Part shown: positions 43,988 through 52,953 of the stretch, in pieces
How the letters are laid out: every line of letters begins with the position of its first letter
Numbering within the stretch: the stretch's first letter is position 1
NCBI RefSeq assembly: GCF_000974445.1
Contig: NZ_BBOJ01000037.1
Span: forward strand, 1 to 64,000
Origin: Lentzea aerocolonigenes
GTDB taxonomy: Bacteria; Actinomycetota; Actinomycetes; Mycobacteriales; Pseudonocardiaceae
DNA: 64,000 nt
Reading direction: 5' to 3'
Translations under genes and position numbers: made by a program
The notes under the pieces: generated by a model
Database searches by the model: none
Seen by the model: only the letters and a program-made list of their open reading frames with translations
What the model was told of the DNA's origin: nothing

Positions 43988-44365
43988 TCACTCCTCCTTG
44001 TTCTTGGCGGCGTTCTCCCGCCTGAAAGATTCGTAGACGTCGAGCAGCACCTGCTTCTGCCGCTCGGTCAGATCGGTCGCGGCGACGATGGCGTCCGCCA
44101 ACGCACCGCCTTCGCGCTGCTGGAGGATCCCGGCCTCGACGTAGAGCACCTCGGCCGAGATGCGCAGGCCCTTGGCGATCTGCTGAAGGATCTCCGCGGA
44201 CGGCTTGCGCAGTCCTCGCTCGATCTGGCTGAGGTATGGGTTGGAGACACCAGCTTGCTTCGCCAACTCGCGCAAGGAGATCTTCGCGCTGTTGCGTTGT
44301 TCGCGGATGTACTCACCGATGTTGCGGCCGAGGTCCGCGACTGCTTTGTCGATGGACTTGTCCAC
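43988..44365 (-). CDS. XRE-family HTH regulator (Rv0474-like)
   Basis: 125 residues from GTG 44365 (MDKSIDKAVADLGRNIG); a start 11 codons upstream is possible. HTH: ISLRELAKQAGVSNPYLSQIERGLRKPSAEILQQIAKGL, then a helical tail (LTERQKQVLLDVYESFRRENAAKNKEE). It ends 5 bp before the hbhA start, whose Shine-Dalgarno lies in this gene's last codons, so the two are coupled. Likely regulates itself and hbhA. Confidence 0.88.
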   Translation of the reverse strand: MDKSIDKAVADLGRNIGEYIREQRNSAKISLRELAKQAGVSNPYLSQIERGLRKPSAEILQQIAKGLRISAEVLYVEAGILQQREGGALADAIVAATDLTERQKQVLLDVYESFRRENAAKNKEE

Positions 44366-44483
44366 TGTTCCCGCTCCCGTTCCTCGTGCCACCAACAACG
44401 TTAGACCCGAGTGCTAACTATTGCAAGCACCCTGCTAGCAACAGCTGCGTGTGCTCCGCCACAGCGATACCGTTGCAGGTGAC

Positions 44484-45551
44484 ATGGACGACCCCGGAGC
44501 CTTGCGCGCCGAGCTGGCGGACCACCTGCTCGGCGATGGCGTGCTGCGCGATTCCAAGTGGCTCAAGGCTTTCCGTGCGGTTCCACGCCACGAGTTCCTG
44601 CCGCGCTTCTACCGCCAGCTGCACGACGGCGACTGGGAACAGGTCACCGCGAAGCACCCGGACTGGCTGGAACTCGTCTACGCCGACCGGGTGTGGGTTA
44701 CCCAGTTCGACGGCGACGACACGGTGACCGGCGGCACACCGACGTGCTCGTCCAGCATGCCCACGATCATGGCGATCATGCTGGAGGCCCTGGACGTCCA
44801 CAGAGGACAGAAGATCCTCGAGGTGGGCACCGGCACCGGCTACAACGCGGCTCTGCTGTGCCACGCGGTGGGTTCGGGCAACGTGACGACGATCGACGTC
44901 GACCCGCACATCTCCCGGCGAGCGCGCGAACACCTGCACGCCAACGGTTTCTTCCCCACCTGCATCACGGGCGACGGCGCACTCGGCCATCCGGACCGGG
45001 CACCGTACGACCGCTTGCTCGCCACCTGCTCCGTCGCGACGGTCCCGCCCGCCTGGCTGGAGCAGACCAGCCCCGGCGGTCTGGTCGTCACGACGTTGCA
45101 CCGGCCCATCGGCGCGGGGCTCGTCCAGATCACGTCCAACGGCGACGGCACCGGCGAGGGACGCGTGCTCATCGAGGACGGCCGCTTCATGCCGTTGCGC
45201 GCGCACGCCCACCCGCCCGCGCTCGCCGGCGAGGGCCCGTTCGACCGGCGCACCACCAAGCTCCCGCTCGACACCGTGGTCGACCCGACCAGCCCGTTCG
45301 AGTTCTTCGCGGGCATCGCGCTGCCGGGCGTCGTCGCCGGTCGCGACTGGCTGGCGCACGCGGACGGGTCGTGGGTGCACCACCGCGGCTCGCACGTCGA
45401 CCAGGGCGGCCCGCGCAGGTTGTGGGACGTCGTGGAAGAGGCCGTCGGCGAGTGGCACGATCTGGGCAAACCGCGCAGACACCACTTCGGGATCACGATC
45501 GGGCCCGACGGCCAGTTCCTGACTCTGGGCGAGCACAGGTGGCGTCTGTGA
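44484..45551 (+). CDS. Protein-L-isoaspartate O-methyltransferase-like (PCMT-type) enzyme
   Basis: 355 residues from ATG 44484 (MDDPGALRAELADHLL), preceded by CAGGTGAC. PCMT core: TPTCSSSMPTIMAIMLEALD, motif I ILEVGTGTGYNAALLC and VTTIDVDPHISRRAREHL. The C-terminal 130 residues are an extension seen in actinobacterial homologues, some of which methylate ribosomally made peptides (graspetide or lanthipeptide clusters). No ATP-grasp or lanthipeptide gene is in view, so repair of isoaspartate or another target is equally possible. Confidence 0.8.
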   Translation: MDDPGALRAELADHLLGDGVLRDSKWLKAFRAVPRHEFLPRFYRQLHDGDWEQVTAKHPDWLELVYADRVWVTQFDGDDTVTGGTPTCSSSMPTIMAIMLEALDVHRGQKILEVGTGTGYNAALLCHAVGSGNVTTIDVDPHISRRAREHLHANGFFPTCITGDGALGHPDRAPYDRLLATCSVATVPPAWLEQTSPGGLVVTTLHRPIGAGLVQITSNGDGTGEGRVLIEDGRFMPLRAHAHPPALAGEGPFDRRTTKLPLDTVVDPTSPFEFFAGIALPGVVAGRDWLAHADGSWVHHRGSHVDQGGPRRLWDVVEEAVGEWHDLGKPRRHHFGITIGPDGQFLTLGEHRWRL

Positions 45552-45613
45552 TCCTGAACGAACGTGACGACACGGGTCACTGAATCGACCCCGGGCGGAT
45601 GCGGTGCGTCATG

Positions 45614-47638
45614 ATGCGACGCATGTCCAAGTTCCGCCAGCAGGCACTGCTGGCCGGTTGCGTGCTGACCGCGTTGCTCACCGCGGCCGGTCTGTTCGTG
45701 ACCGACCACGGCATCAACCCGCACGTGTGGCTGATCGTGCTCGCACTGGCGTTCCTGGGCCTGCTCGCCGTGCTCGATCCGTGGGTCAAGCGCAGGCACA
45801 ACGCGGAGCTGAGCAGCGACGAGCACCTCGACGCCGCGTGCCGGGCGCTCGCCGTCGGCCTGCAGGCGCAGTGGAACGAGGAGGTCCGGTCCCGCGGGCT
45901 CACCGACCCGGACGTGCTCGACCTGCACTGGACGGCCCCGGAACTGGACGTGAGCGACGAGCCGGACGCCCCGCCGGGACGCAGCGACGCGGTGGTGGGC
46001 GCGTTCACCCGGCAGATCAACCGCAGGATGGTGGTCCTCGGCGAGGCGGGCACCGGCAAGACGACGGTCGCGATGCTGCTGACGTGCGGCCTGCTGGACC
46101 GCTACGACGGCGGCATGGTGCCGGTCCTGCTGCCGCTGTCGACGTGGAACCCGGCGGTCGAGGACATCCGCACGTGGCTCACCCGTCGGCTGTACGAGGA
46201 CCATCCGGCGTTGCGCAACACCGAGCTGTACGGCAGCTACGCCGGTGACCTGCTGGTCGAACAGCACCTCGTGCTGCCCGTGCTGGACGGCCTCGACGAC
46301 ATCCCCGGCCACCAGCGCGCGGACGCGCTGACGCGGATCACCAAGGCGTTCGGCAACCGCCCGCTGGTGCTGACCTGCCGCACGGCCGAGTACGAGCAGA
46401 CCGTCCACCTGGTGGGCCCGCTGCCCGGCGCCGACGTCGTCGAACTGGCCCCGCTCGACCTGGACGAGGTCGCCGGCTACCTGCGGGCGAGCGCGGACAG
46501 CGTGGGCGCGGCGCGGTGGGAGCCGGTGTTCATCCACCTGCGCGAGGAGCCGGACGGAAGGCTCGCCGACGCGCTCTCCACCCCGCTCACGATGTGGCTC
46601 GCCAGCATGGTCTACGCGGACAACGAGGCCGAGCCGACCGAACTGCTCGACCGCGGCCGCTTCCCCGACGCGCGGGCGATCTCCGACCACCTCTGCGACG
46701 AGCTGGTGTCACGCGCGTTCGGCAACAGGGCGTTCGCGCACCACGCCGGAGCCACGCAGGTCTGGCCGCGGGACAGGGCCCGCCGCTTCCTCGAGTTCCT
46801 CGCCCACGAGATGCGCGACCGCGGCATCCGCGAGCTGGCCTGGTGGGAGCTGCGGCGGTCGGTCGGCAGCACCTGGCTCGCGCTGCTGGGCGCTTTGGTG
46901 CTCGGCGCGATCGGCGGGTTCGGCGTCGGCTGGCTGATGGCGTACTCGATCACGCCGTCGCTCGCGCCGATCACCGGTCTGGTCGCGGGCATCGCGGTCG
47001 GCGCGGCCGCGCTGACCGCGTCGCAGGAGCGCAAGATCAAGCCGCGCCTGGGGATCTGGCGCAGCCTCCTGCTCGTCCCCGGCGTGCTCGGCCTCGCCGC
47101 GGGGCTCGTCTTCGGTGCGCTGTACGGGCTTTCCGCCGGGCTCGTGGTCGGACTCGGGTGCGCCGTGGCGGTCGCGCTGCGGTTCGCGTTGTCGAGCTCC
47201 GCCGAGCTCCAGCAGGCTTCCAGTCCTCAGTGGACGATGGCGCGCGACCGGATCGCCGTGTGGACCGGATCTCTGGTGCTGGCGGTGGTCTTCGGCTCGG
47301 CGGCGGCACTGGTGTTCGGTCCCGGCCAGACCGGCATGGTCGGGCTGGGACTCGCGTCCGGGCTGATGCTCGGGTTCGCGCTCGCCGTGCTGCACCTGCG
47401 CTGGTGGTGGTTCACCGTCGCGCGGATCTGGTTGGCGTTGCGCGGAAAGCTGCCCTGGGAGCTGATGGTCTTCCTGGAGGACGCGCGCAAGCTCGGCGTG
47501 CTCTGCCGGGCGGGAGCCTGCTACCAGTTCCGGCACGGACTGGTGCAGGACCGCCTGGCAGAGCACGAGGTGACTACTCGGTCCGCAGGCCAAGTGCTCC
47601 GGTCGCCCTTCTCAGCGAAGGCAACGTCAGAGCAGTGA
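45614..47638 (+). CDS. Membrane-bound NACHT-family STAND NTPase
   Basis: 674 residues from ATG 45614; in-frame ATGs at 45599, 45611 and 45623 cannot be separated. Two N-terminal membrane helices (about 5-55) lead to a NACHT NTPase: Walker A VVLGEAGTGKTTVAML (143-151 core), Walker B LVLPVLDGLDDIPGH, sensor VLTCRTAEYEQ. A winged-helix region follows, then four to six C-terminal membrane segments (about 420-600) and a short cytoplasmic end. No obvious sensor repeats. Related actinobacterial proteins are thought to act in stress or phage defence, which is not shown here. Its last 65 bp overlap the convergent permease gene. Confidence 0.82.
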   Translation: MRRMSKFRQQALLAGCVLTALLTAAGLFVTDHGINPHVWLIVLALAFLGLLAVLDPWVKRRHNAELSSDEHLDAACRALAVGLQAQWNEEVRSRGLTDPDVLDLHWTAPELDVSDEPDAPPGRSDAVVGAFTRQINRRMVVLGEAGTGKTTVAMLLTCGLLDRYDGGMVPVLLPLSTWNPAVEDIRTWLTRRLYEDHPALRNTELYGSYAGDLLVEQHLVLPVLDGLDDIPGHQRADALTRITKAFGNRPLVLTCRTAEYEQTVHLVGPLPGADVVELAPLDLDEVAGYLRASADSVGAARWEPVFIHLREEPDGRLADALSTPLTMWLASMVYADNEAEPTELLDRGRFPDARAISDHLCDELVSRAFGNRAFAHHAGATQVWPRDRARRFLEFLAHEMRDRGIRELAWWELRRSVGSTWLALLGALVLGAIGGFGVGWLMAYSITPSLAPITGLVAGIAVGAAALTASQERKIKPRLGIWRSLLLVPGVLGLAAGLVFGALYGLSAGLVVGLGCAVAVALRFALSSSAELQQASSPQWTMARDRIAVWTGSLVLAVVFGSAAALVFGPGQTGMVGLGLASGLMLGFALAVLHLRWWWFTVARIWLALRGKLPWELMVFLEDARKLGVLCRAGACYQFRHGLVQDRLAEHEVTTRSAGQVLRSPFSAKATSEQ

Positions 47639-49826
47639 CCGCGAAGGTCAGGCCCACCACGATCCCGGTGATGAGCCCGATCCCCGCCCAGTCGAACGCG
47701 ACCTCCGCTCCGAACACCCGGATCACCAGCGCCCCCAGCCCGATGCCGGTGGCCAGCGACACCACCGTGGAGATCGCGAGCGGCAGGGCGTTCTGCCAGA
47801 GCAACGAGCGGGCCAGCGTGCCGCGCGGCACCCCGCTCGCGGCCATCACGGCGAGCGGGCGGCGGCGTTCCCGCACCTGCTCCAGCGCCACGACCAGCAG
47901 TGACGCGGCGGCGACGAGCAACGTGAGCAGCGAACCGGTCAGCAGCGCGCGGCGGACCACGCCGAACACCCGTTCCGCCTCGTTCCCGTCGTACGGGCCG
48001 CTGGGAGAGTAGGTGTACGTCTGCCAGGTGTAGCCCGCGATGGCGTTGCGCGCGTGCTCGACCGCATCCGGCACCGAGGAGTCGAGCACGGCGAGGAACT
48101 CCGAGTTGGACGACACCAGGCCACGTGCGGCGGCCGGAGTGACGAACAGGTCGGCGGTCCCGCTGCCGGCGTCGACCACCTCCAGCGGGGGCACGGTCCA
48201 CTTCGCGTCCGAGCGCCGGAACGTCACGACGTCACCGGGCTGAGCGGCCGGCCGCCCGGTGGACTCGCGCACGGCGTAGACCTCGCCGTCCCTGCAGTCG
48301 GGGATGGACGCCTGCTTGGTCAACGCCGCGCAGGGGCCGATGTTGAGGCCCACCCAACCACCAGTGCCCACCTGTCCCCAGGCCGCCTCGACCCGGTGCA
48401 GAGCGGTCACGGCCCTGCTCTTCTCCAGCGCCGCGGCGATTCCATCCGCGTCGGAGCCTTCCTTCGCGGTGACGGTGAGGTAGTTGAAGGAGGACTGCTT
48501 CTTCTCCCTCGTCTGCACCTCCCCCTCGACGCCGGCCAGGACCATCTGCAACGTCACGGTGCCCGCGAGCACGACCGCGACCCCGCCGACGACGCGAGCC
48601 GCCGTGCCGCTGTCGAGCTGCAACCGCCGCACCGCGAGCTGCAACGCCGGAGTGCGCCCCTTCACCAGGAACACGACCCGCTCCACCAGCCACGGCAGGA
48701 GCACCGGGATGCCGAGCATCAGCAGCACGATGCCGCCCACGACGGGCCACTCGTCGGGCTTCTCCGTGCGGGTGAACGTGCCGATCTGGCTGACGAGCAG
48801 CGCGACCCCGATCGCCACCGGCACGAGCCGCCACCACAGGCGGCGGCGGACCGGCTTCTGGTCCCGCACCACGCCCAGCGGTTCGATGATCGTGCGGCGC
48901 ATCGCCACCAGCGAGGTGACCACCGCGAGCACCGGCACGGCGACGATCACGGTGAGCGTCAGCACCGGCGTCGGCATGACCTCGTCCGGGAAGGCCGACA
49001 GCTCGGCGATGGAGATCCGGTCGACGAACGGCCGGACCGCGAAGAAGATCCCGAACCCGACCACGAGCCCGGCCAGCGCACCGGCCAGCGACTCACCGGA
49101 AGCGATCAGCCGCACCCGGCTCGCGGCCGCGCCGACCAGCCGCAACGCCGCGAGTCTGCGGTCGCGCTGAGCCGCGGCGAGCCTCGTGGCGACGCCGACG
49201 AACACCGCTACCGGGAACAGCAGCACGACCAGGCCGACGACACTGAGCAGCCACAGCATCGGATCCAGCCCGCCGCGCCGGTGCGGGACTCCCCAGCCGT
49301 AGACGCCGGCGCTGGTGTCCTTGATCTTCGTGTCGCCGGCGTAGAACTGGAGCTCGCTCGGGTTCTCGAGGCCGGCCTGGCCGATGGTGCCGACAACCTT
49401 CTGCGGGAAGCGCGGCCTGAGCAGCTCGCCGCGCGGTTCGGCGAGCAGCCGGGCGAGCGCGGGCGACACGAAGATCTCGCCGTCACCCGGCAGCCGGTCG
49501 ACGCCCGGCGGTACGGGCGCGTCCGGCGTCCGCGGGTTGAGGTAGTAGCCGCCGATGTAGTCGACGCGGAACGCGAGGAAGTCGTCTTCCACCAGCAACG
49601 GCGCCGGTCCGCTGCCCTCGGTCACCATCTCCCGGCCGGCCACGCGGTCGCTCCGCCCGTCCAGCACGTTCGGCAGCGACGCGGCGAACAGCAGCAACGC
49701 GACGCCGAGGCCGATGCCGACGCCCTGGAGCGCGAGCCTCACCCAGGACTTCCGGCTGCCCCCGACAGCCAGCCGGACGCCCAGGGTGAGGTCGCCCAGA
49801 ACAGATGGACGCAGCGTGCGGTTCAC
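47574..49826 (-). CDS. ABC transporter permease, FtsX/MacB type
   Basis: 750 residues. A first membrane helix (ALQGVGIGLGVALLLFAAS), a large extracytoplasmic domain (40-200), and two FtsX blocks of three helices each (LWLLSVVGLVVLLFPVAVFVG ...; LLTGSLLTLLVAAASLLVV ...). This is the two-repeat architecture of lipoprotein- or peptide-related exporters. Its GTG/ATG start overlaps the ATPase stop by 4 bp. Together with the PadR gene it forms a three-gene operon. Confidence 0.85.
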   Translation of the reverse strand: MNRTLRPSVLGDLTLGVRLAVGGSRKSWVRLALQGVGIGLGVALLLFAASLPNVLDGRSDRVAGREMVTEGSGPAPLLVEDDFLAFRVDYIGGYYLNPRTPDAPVPPGVDRLPGDGEIFVSPALARLLAEPRGELLRPRFPQKVVGTIGQAGLENPSELQFYAGDTKIKDTSAGVYGWGVPHRRGGLDPMLWLLSVVGLVVLLFPVAVFVGVATRLAAAQRDRRLAALRLVGAAASRVRLIASGESLAGALAGLVVGFGIFFAVRPFVDRISIAELSAFPDEVMPTPVLTLTVIVAVPVLAVVTSLVAMRRTIIEPLGVVRDQKPVRRRLWWRLVPVAIGVALLVSQIGTFTRTEKPDEWPVVGGIVLLMLGIPVLLPWLVERVVFLVKGRTPALQLAVRRLQLDSGTAARVVGGVAVVLAGTVTLQMVLAGVEGEVQTREKKQSSFNYLTVTAKEGSDADGIAAALEKSRAVTALHRVEAAWGQVGTGGWVGLNIGPCAALTKQASIPDCRDGEVYAVRESTGRPAAQPGDVVTFRRSDAKWTVPPLEVVDAGSGTADLFVTPAAARGLVSSNSEFLAVLDSSVPDAVEHARNAIAGYTWQTYTYSPSGPYDGNEAERVFGVVRRALLTGSLLTLLVAAASLLVVALEQVRERRRPLAVMAASGVPRGTLARSLLWQNALPLAISTVVSLATGIGLGALVIRVFGAEVAFDWAGIGLITGIVVGLTFAVTALTLPSLRRATGALGLRTE

Positions 49827-50512
49827 CGTGCGAACTCCACGTCACGCGAACGCCCGTCGCGCACCACGACCTCGCGGTCGGAGTAGGCGGCGACGCGTGG
49901 TTCGTGCGTGACGAGCACGACGGCGGCGCCTGTTTCCCGTGCCGCGGTCGTGAGCAGGTGCATGACGCGTTCGCCGTTGAGCGAGTCGAGCGCGCCGGTC
50001 GGTTCGTCGGCGAAGATCACCTTCGGGCCCGTGACCAGTGCGCGGGCGACCGCGACGCGCTGGCCCTGGCCTCCGGAGGTCTCACCGGGGCGCTGGTCGG
50101 CGACGGCGTCGACCTCCAGCCTGGCCATCCAGTCCTTCGCCGCCCGTTCGGCGTCCTTGCGCTTCATGCCGCTCAACCGCAGGGGCAGCGCGACGTTCTC
50201 CAGGCACGTCAGCTCCGGCACGAGCTGGCCGAACTGGAAGACGAACCCGAACTCGGTGCGCCGCAGCTCGCTGCGCTCACCGTCGTTCATCGAGGTCAGC
50301 TCGCGGTCGCTGCCAGAATGATCGCGATAGTGCACCGTGCCGCTGTCCGGCGGCAGGATGCCGGCGAGGCAGTGCAGCAGGGTGGACTTGCCCGACCCCG
50401 ACGGCCCCATCACCGCCACGACCTCGCCCTCGCGGATCGTGATGCCAGCGCCGTCGAGCGCGTGCGTCCTGCCGAACGACTTGGTCAGGCCCTCGGCCCT
50501 CAACAGGCTCAT
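49823..50512 (-). CDS. ABC transporter ATP-binding protein (LolD/MacB type)
   Basis: 229 residues from ATG 50512, overlapping the PadR stop as ATGA. Walker A GPSGSGKST, Q-loop FVFQFGQLVPELT, signature TSGGQGQRVAVARAL, Walker B VIFADEPTGALDS, H-loop VLVTHEPRVA. LolD-like ATPases energise FtsX-type permeases such as the next gene. Confidence 0.92.
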   Translation of the reverse strand: MSLLRAEGLTKSFGRTHALDGAGITIREGEVVAVMGPSGSGKSTLLHCLAGILPPDSGTVHYRDHSGSDRELTSMNDGERSELRRTEFGFVFQFGQLVPELTCLENVALPLRLSGMKRKDAERAAKDWMARLEVDAVADQRPGETSGGQGQRVAVARALVTGPKVIFADEPTGALDSLNGERVMHLLTTAARETGAAVVLVTHEPRVAAYSDREVVVRDGRSRDVEFAR

Positions 50513-51033
50513 CGCGCGACCTCCGCGGCCAGCTGGTCGAGCCGCGCGGCGGTCAGTTCGAGCCACCGCAGGTCGGCTTCGAGGTGGAACAGGGCGAAGT
50601 CGCAGATGAGCTGGTCGGCGAGGTCGCCGTCGGCCTTGCGCCTGGTCAGCTCGCGCATCGTGGTGAGGTGCGCCGCGCGTTGCGCGTCGAGCACCTCCGT
50701 GGCGCTGCGGCCGGACAGCAGGGCCAGCACCACCTTGGCATAGAGCGTGTTCTGCAGGTACGGCTCAGGCTTCTCCGGAGTGCTCAGCCAGCGCTCGACG
50801 TCGGTGACGCCGGCGTCCGTGATCGCGTACCGCTTGCGCTCCGGACCGTCGCCCGCCTCGACGCCCGCCTCGGTCACGAAGCCGTTCTTCAGCAGCCTCG
50901 ACAACGTCGAGTACACCTGGCCGTAGTGCAACGGGCGGTCCTGACCAAAGCGCTCGTCGTAGGCGCGTTTCAGGTCGTATCCGTGCCTTGGACCGCCTTC
51001 TAGCAGGCCCAACAGTGCGTGTCCGATCGACAT
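50509..51033 (-). CDS. PadR-family transcriptional regulator
   Basis: 174 residues from ATG 51033 (MSIGHALLGLLEGGPRHGYDL), preceded by GGGAGG-like sequence. The winged helix (LHYGQVYSTLSRLLKNGFVTE) is followed by a helical dimer domain. PadR proteins repress drug exporters and release on ligand binding. It is the first gene of the ABC operon, and a 6-bp inverted repeat 10 bp upstream of its start is a likely operator. Confidence 0.9.
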   Translation of the reverse strand: MSIGHALLGLLEGGPRHGYDLKRAYDERFGQDRPLHYGQVYSTLSRLLKNGFVTEAGVEAGDGPERKRYAITDAGVTDVERWLSTPEKPEPYLQNTLYAKVVLALLSGRSATEVLDAQRAAHLTTMRELTRRKADGDLADQLICDFALFHLEADLRWLELTAARLDQLAAEVAR

Positions 51034-51042
51034 GGGAGGCAC

Positions 51043-51059
51043 TATACACACGATGTATA
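51043..51059. promoter_or_regulatory. Probable PadR operator
   Basis: TATACA (51043-51048) and TGTATA (51054-51059) form a perfect inverted repeat with a 5-bp centre, in the gap between the PadR and CGNR genes. It is AT-rich in a GC-rich setting and similar to the ATGTAT/ATACAT sites of PadR proteins. Confidence 0.6.
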
Positions 51060-51119
51060 CACCGAGTGCATTCCCCGGATGCCCTGACGGGCAACCGCCG
51101 TGGCGCCTACAGTGGTGGG

Positions 51120-51605
51120 GTGACTGGTCTGACTGTCGGCTGGGATCACGACGTCGAGCTGCTGCTCGACTTCCTGAACACTCGACACGTACTGGACAGT
51201 GAAGCCTCCTGGCGCGCCTGGGTGACCGAACGCGGCCTCGGGCGGAGCAGTGAAATCGCACAGGCGCGCGCCGCGCGGGCGGCGCTGCGGTCGTCCATCG
51301 AAGGGTCGTCAGGCCCTCAGACCGCGGCGGGTGTCGTCCACGTCGAGCTGACCGACGGCGTCCCGGTGCTGTCGAGCTCGGACGCGCTGGGCGCGGTGCT
51401 GGCCGCCTCCGCGCGCCTAGCGGTGCTGGGGTCCTGGGAGCGCTTCAAGATCTGTCCTGCCGACGACTGCCTGCGGGCGTTCTTCGACCGTTCGCGCAAC
51501 CGCTCGCGCACGTGGTGCTCGATGCAGGTGTGTGGCAACCGCGAGAAGGCACGCACGTTCCGAAAACGAACGCGCGCTCAGAACAGCGCGTTGGCCACGG
51601 TGTAG
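51120..51605 (+). CDS. CGNR zinc-finger regulator (ABATE/RsfB-like)
   Basis: 161 residues from GTG 51120. An N-terminal ABATE-type domain (VELLLDFLNTRHVLDSEASW) precedes the C-terminal zinc finger CPADDCLRAFFDRSRNRSRTWCSMQVCGNREKARTFRKR (here with Cys pairs C-x4-C and C-x4-CGNR). Such proteins are predicted transcription regulators. The last 28 bp overlap the convergent DUF445 gene. Confidence 0.85.
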   Translation: MTGLTVGWDHDVELLLDFLNTRHVLDSEASWRAWVTERGLGRSSEIAQARAARAALRSSIEGSSGPQTAAGVVHVELTDGVPVLSSSDALGAVLAASARLAVLGSWERFKICPADDCLRAFFDRSRNRSRTWCSMQVCGNREKARTFRKRTRAQNSALATV

Positions 51606-52843
51606 ATCACCAGACCGGCCAGCGCGCCGACCACGGTGCCGTTGATCCGGATGAACTGCAGGTCCCTGCCGACCTGCAGCTCGATCTTGCGCGAGGTCTC
51701 CTCGGCGTCCCAGCGCTCGACCGTGTCCGTGATCAGGGTGGTGATCTCCGCGCGGTAGTTGCTGACGACGTACCCGGCGGCCTGCTCCAGCCAGCCGTCG
51801 ACCTTGGCGCGCAGCTCGGGGTCGTCGGTGAGGTTCGTGCCGAGCGTGATCAGCCCCTGCGTGACGCGCCGGCGCAGCTCGCTGGACGGGTCCTCGGCGG
51901 CGTCGATGAGCATCTTCTTCGCCGTGCCCCACGCGCTGTTGATGAGCTTCTGCACGTCCGGGTGGTTGATGACCTGCTGCTTGACCTGCTCGGCGCGCTG
52001 CATGGTCGACGGGTCGTTCTGCATGTCCGTGGAGAACTCGAGCAGGAAGTGGTCCACGGCGAGCCGCATCGGGTGGTTGACGTCGGTCTTCACGGCCCAG
52101 GCGAAGTTGACCAGCTCGGTGTAGACCTTGTCGCCGAGCAGCGAGTCGACGAACTTGGGCGACCACGTGGGCGCGCGGTCGGTGACGATCAGGCTGACCT
52201 TGTCGTAGTTGTCCCGCACCCACTCGTAGGCGCGGTCGCACATGAGGTCGACGAGCTTGTGGTGAGCGCCGTCGGTCAGCACCTGGTTGAGCAGCTTGCC
52301 GAGCGGCGGCCCCCAGGGCTGAGCCGTGACGCGCTTGACGATCGCGTGCTCGACGACGGCCTGGACCTCTTCGTCCCTGAGCACGGTGATCGCGCCCTTG
52401 ATGACGTTGGCGAGCTCGTTGGTGACCCGCTCGGCGTTGTCCGGCTGCTTGATCCACGCACCGGCCCGCTCGGCGATGCCCGCTCGTCTGAGCTTGTCCT
52501 GCACGACCTCGGGGCTGAGGAAGTTGACGCCCACGAAGTCGCCGAGCGTCTTGCCGAACATGTTCTTGCGGGTGGGGATGATCGCGGTGTGCGGGATCGG
52601 CAGTCCCAGCGGCCGCCGGAACAGGGCGGTGACGGCGAACCAGTCGGCGAGCGCGCCGACCATGCCGGCCTCCGCGGCGGCCCGCACGTACCCGACCCAG
52701 GCGCCCTCGAACGCGTGCGTGCCGAAGAAGATGACCGTGGCGCCGACGAGGAAGCTCGTGGCGACGACCTTCATCTTGCGCAGGTCGGTGCGCTTCTGCT
52801 GGTCAGCAGCCGTCAGTTGCTCCACACAGCCATTGTCCGTCAA
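51578..52843 (-). CDS. DUF445 membrane protein
   Basis: 421 residues. N-terminal membrane helix (VVATSFLVGATVIFFGTH), the conserved loop AAEAGMVGALADWFAVTALFRRPLGLPIPHTAIIP, a long helical middle, and a C-terminal membrane helix (INGTVVGALAGLVIYTVANALF). DUF445 proteins are widespread with no firm function. The tnpB element lies just upstream of it. Confidence 0.85.
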   Translation of the reverse strand: MTDNGCVEQLTAADQQKRTDLRKMKVVATSFLVGATVIFFGTHAFEGAWVGYVRAAAEAGMVGALADWFAVTALFRRPLGLPIPHTAIIPTRKNMFGKTLGDFVGVNFLSPEVVQDKLRRAGIAERAGAWIKQPDNAERVTNELANVIKGAITVLRDEEVQAVVEHAIVKRVTAQPWGPPLGKLLNQVLTDGAHHKLVDLMCDRAYEWVRDNYDKVSLIVTDRAPTWSPKFVDSLLGDKVYTELVNFAWAVKTDVNHPMRLAVDHFLLEFSTDMQNDPSTMQRAEQVKQQVINHPDVQKLINSAWGTAKKMLIDAAEDPSSELRRRVTQGLITLGTNLTDDPELRAKVDGWLEQAAGYVVSNYRAEITTLITDTVERWDAEETSRKIELQVGRDLQFIRINGTVVGALAGLVIYTVANALF

Positions 52844-52927
52844 CTTTCTCGACCTTGAAGGCGCTCAGCTCCTCCAAACCGAGATCGCGTTCTCCGCCGC
52901 CACTGGATGTGACGGACGGGCCGCATC

Positions 52928-52953
52928 AACCTCCCGACTTCAGGCGGCAGGTT
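52928..52953 (-). ncRNA. Right-end hairpin, probable 3' part of the TnpB guide RNA scaffold
   Basis: AACCT...AGGTT closes a hairpin that includes the tnpB stop codon. In IS605-type elements the omega/reRNA begins inside the 3' end of tnpB and runs past the right end, so the guide would be read on the minus strand from about 52925 downward. Inferred from family knowledge and the visible hairpin. Confidence 0.45.

Noticed and set aside
44484-45551. Graspetide (ATP-grasp peptide) biosynthetic cluster
   Set aside because: The PCMT-type methyltransferase resembles those enzymes, but no ATP-grasp ligase or precursor peptide lies nearby.
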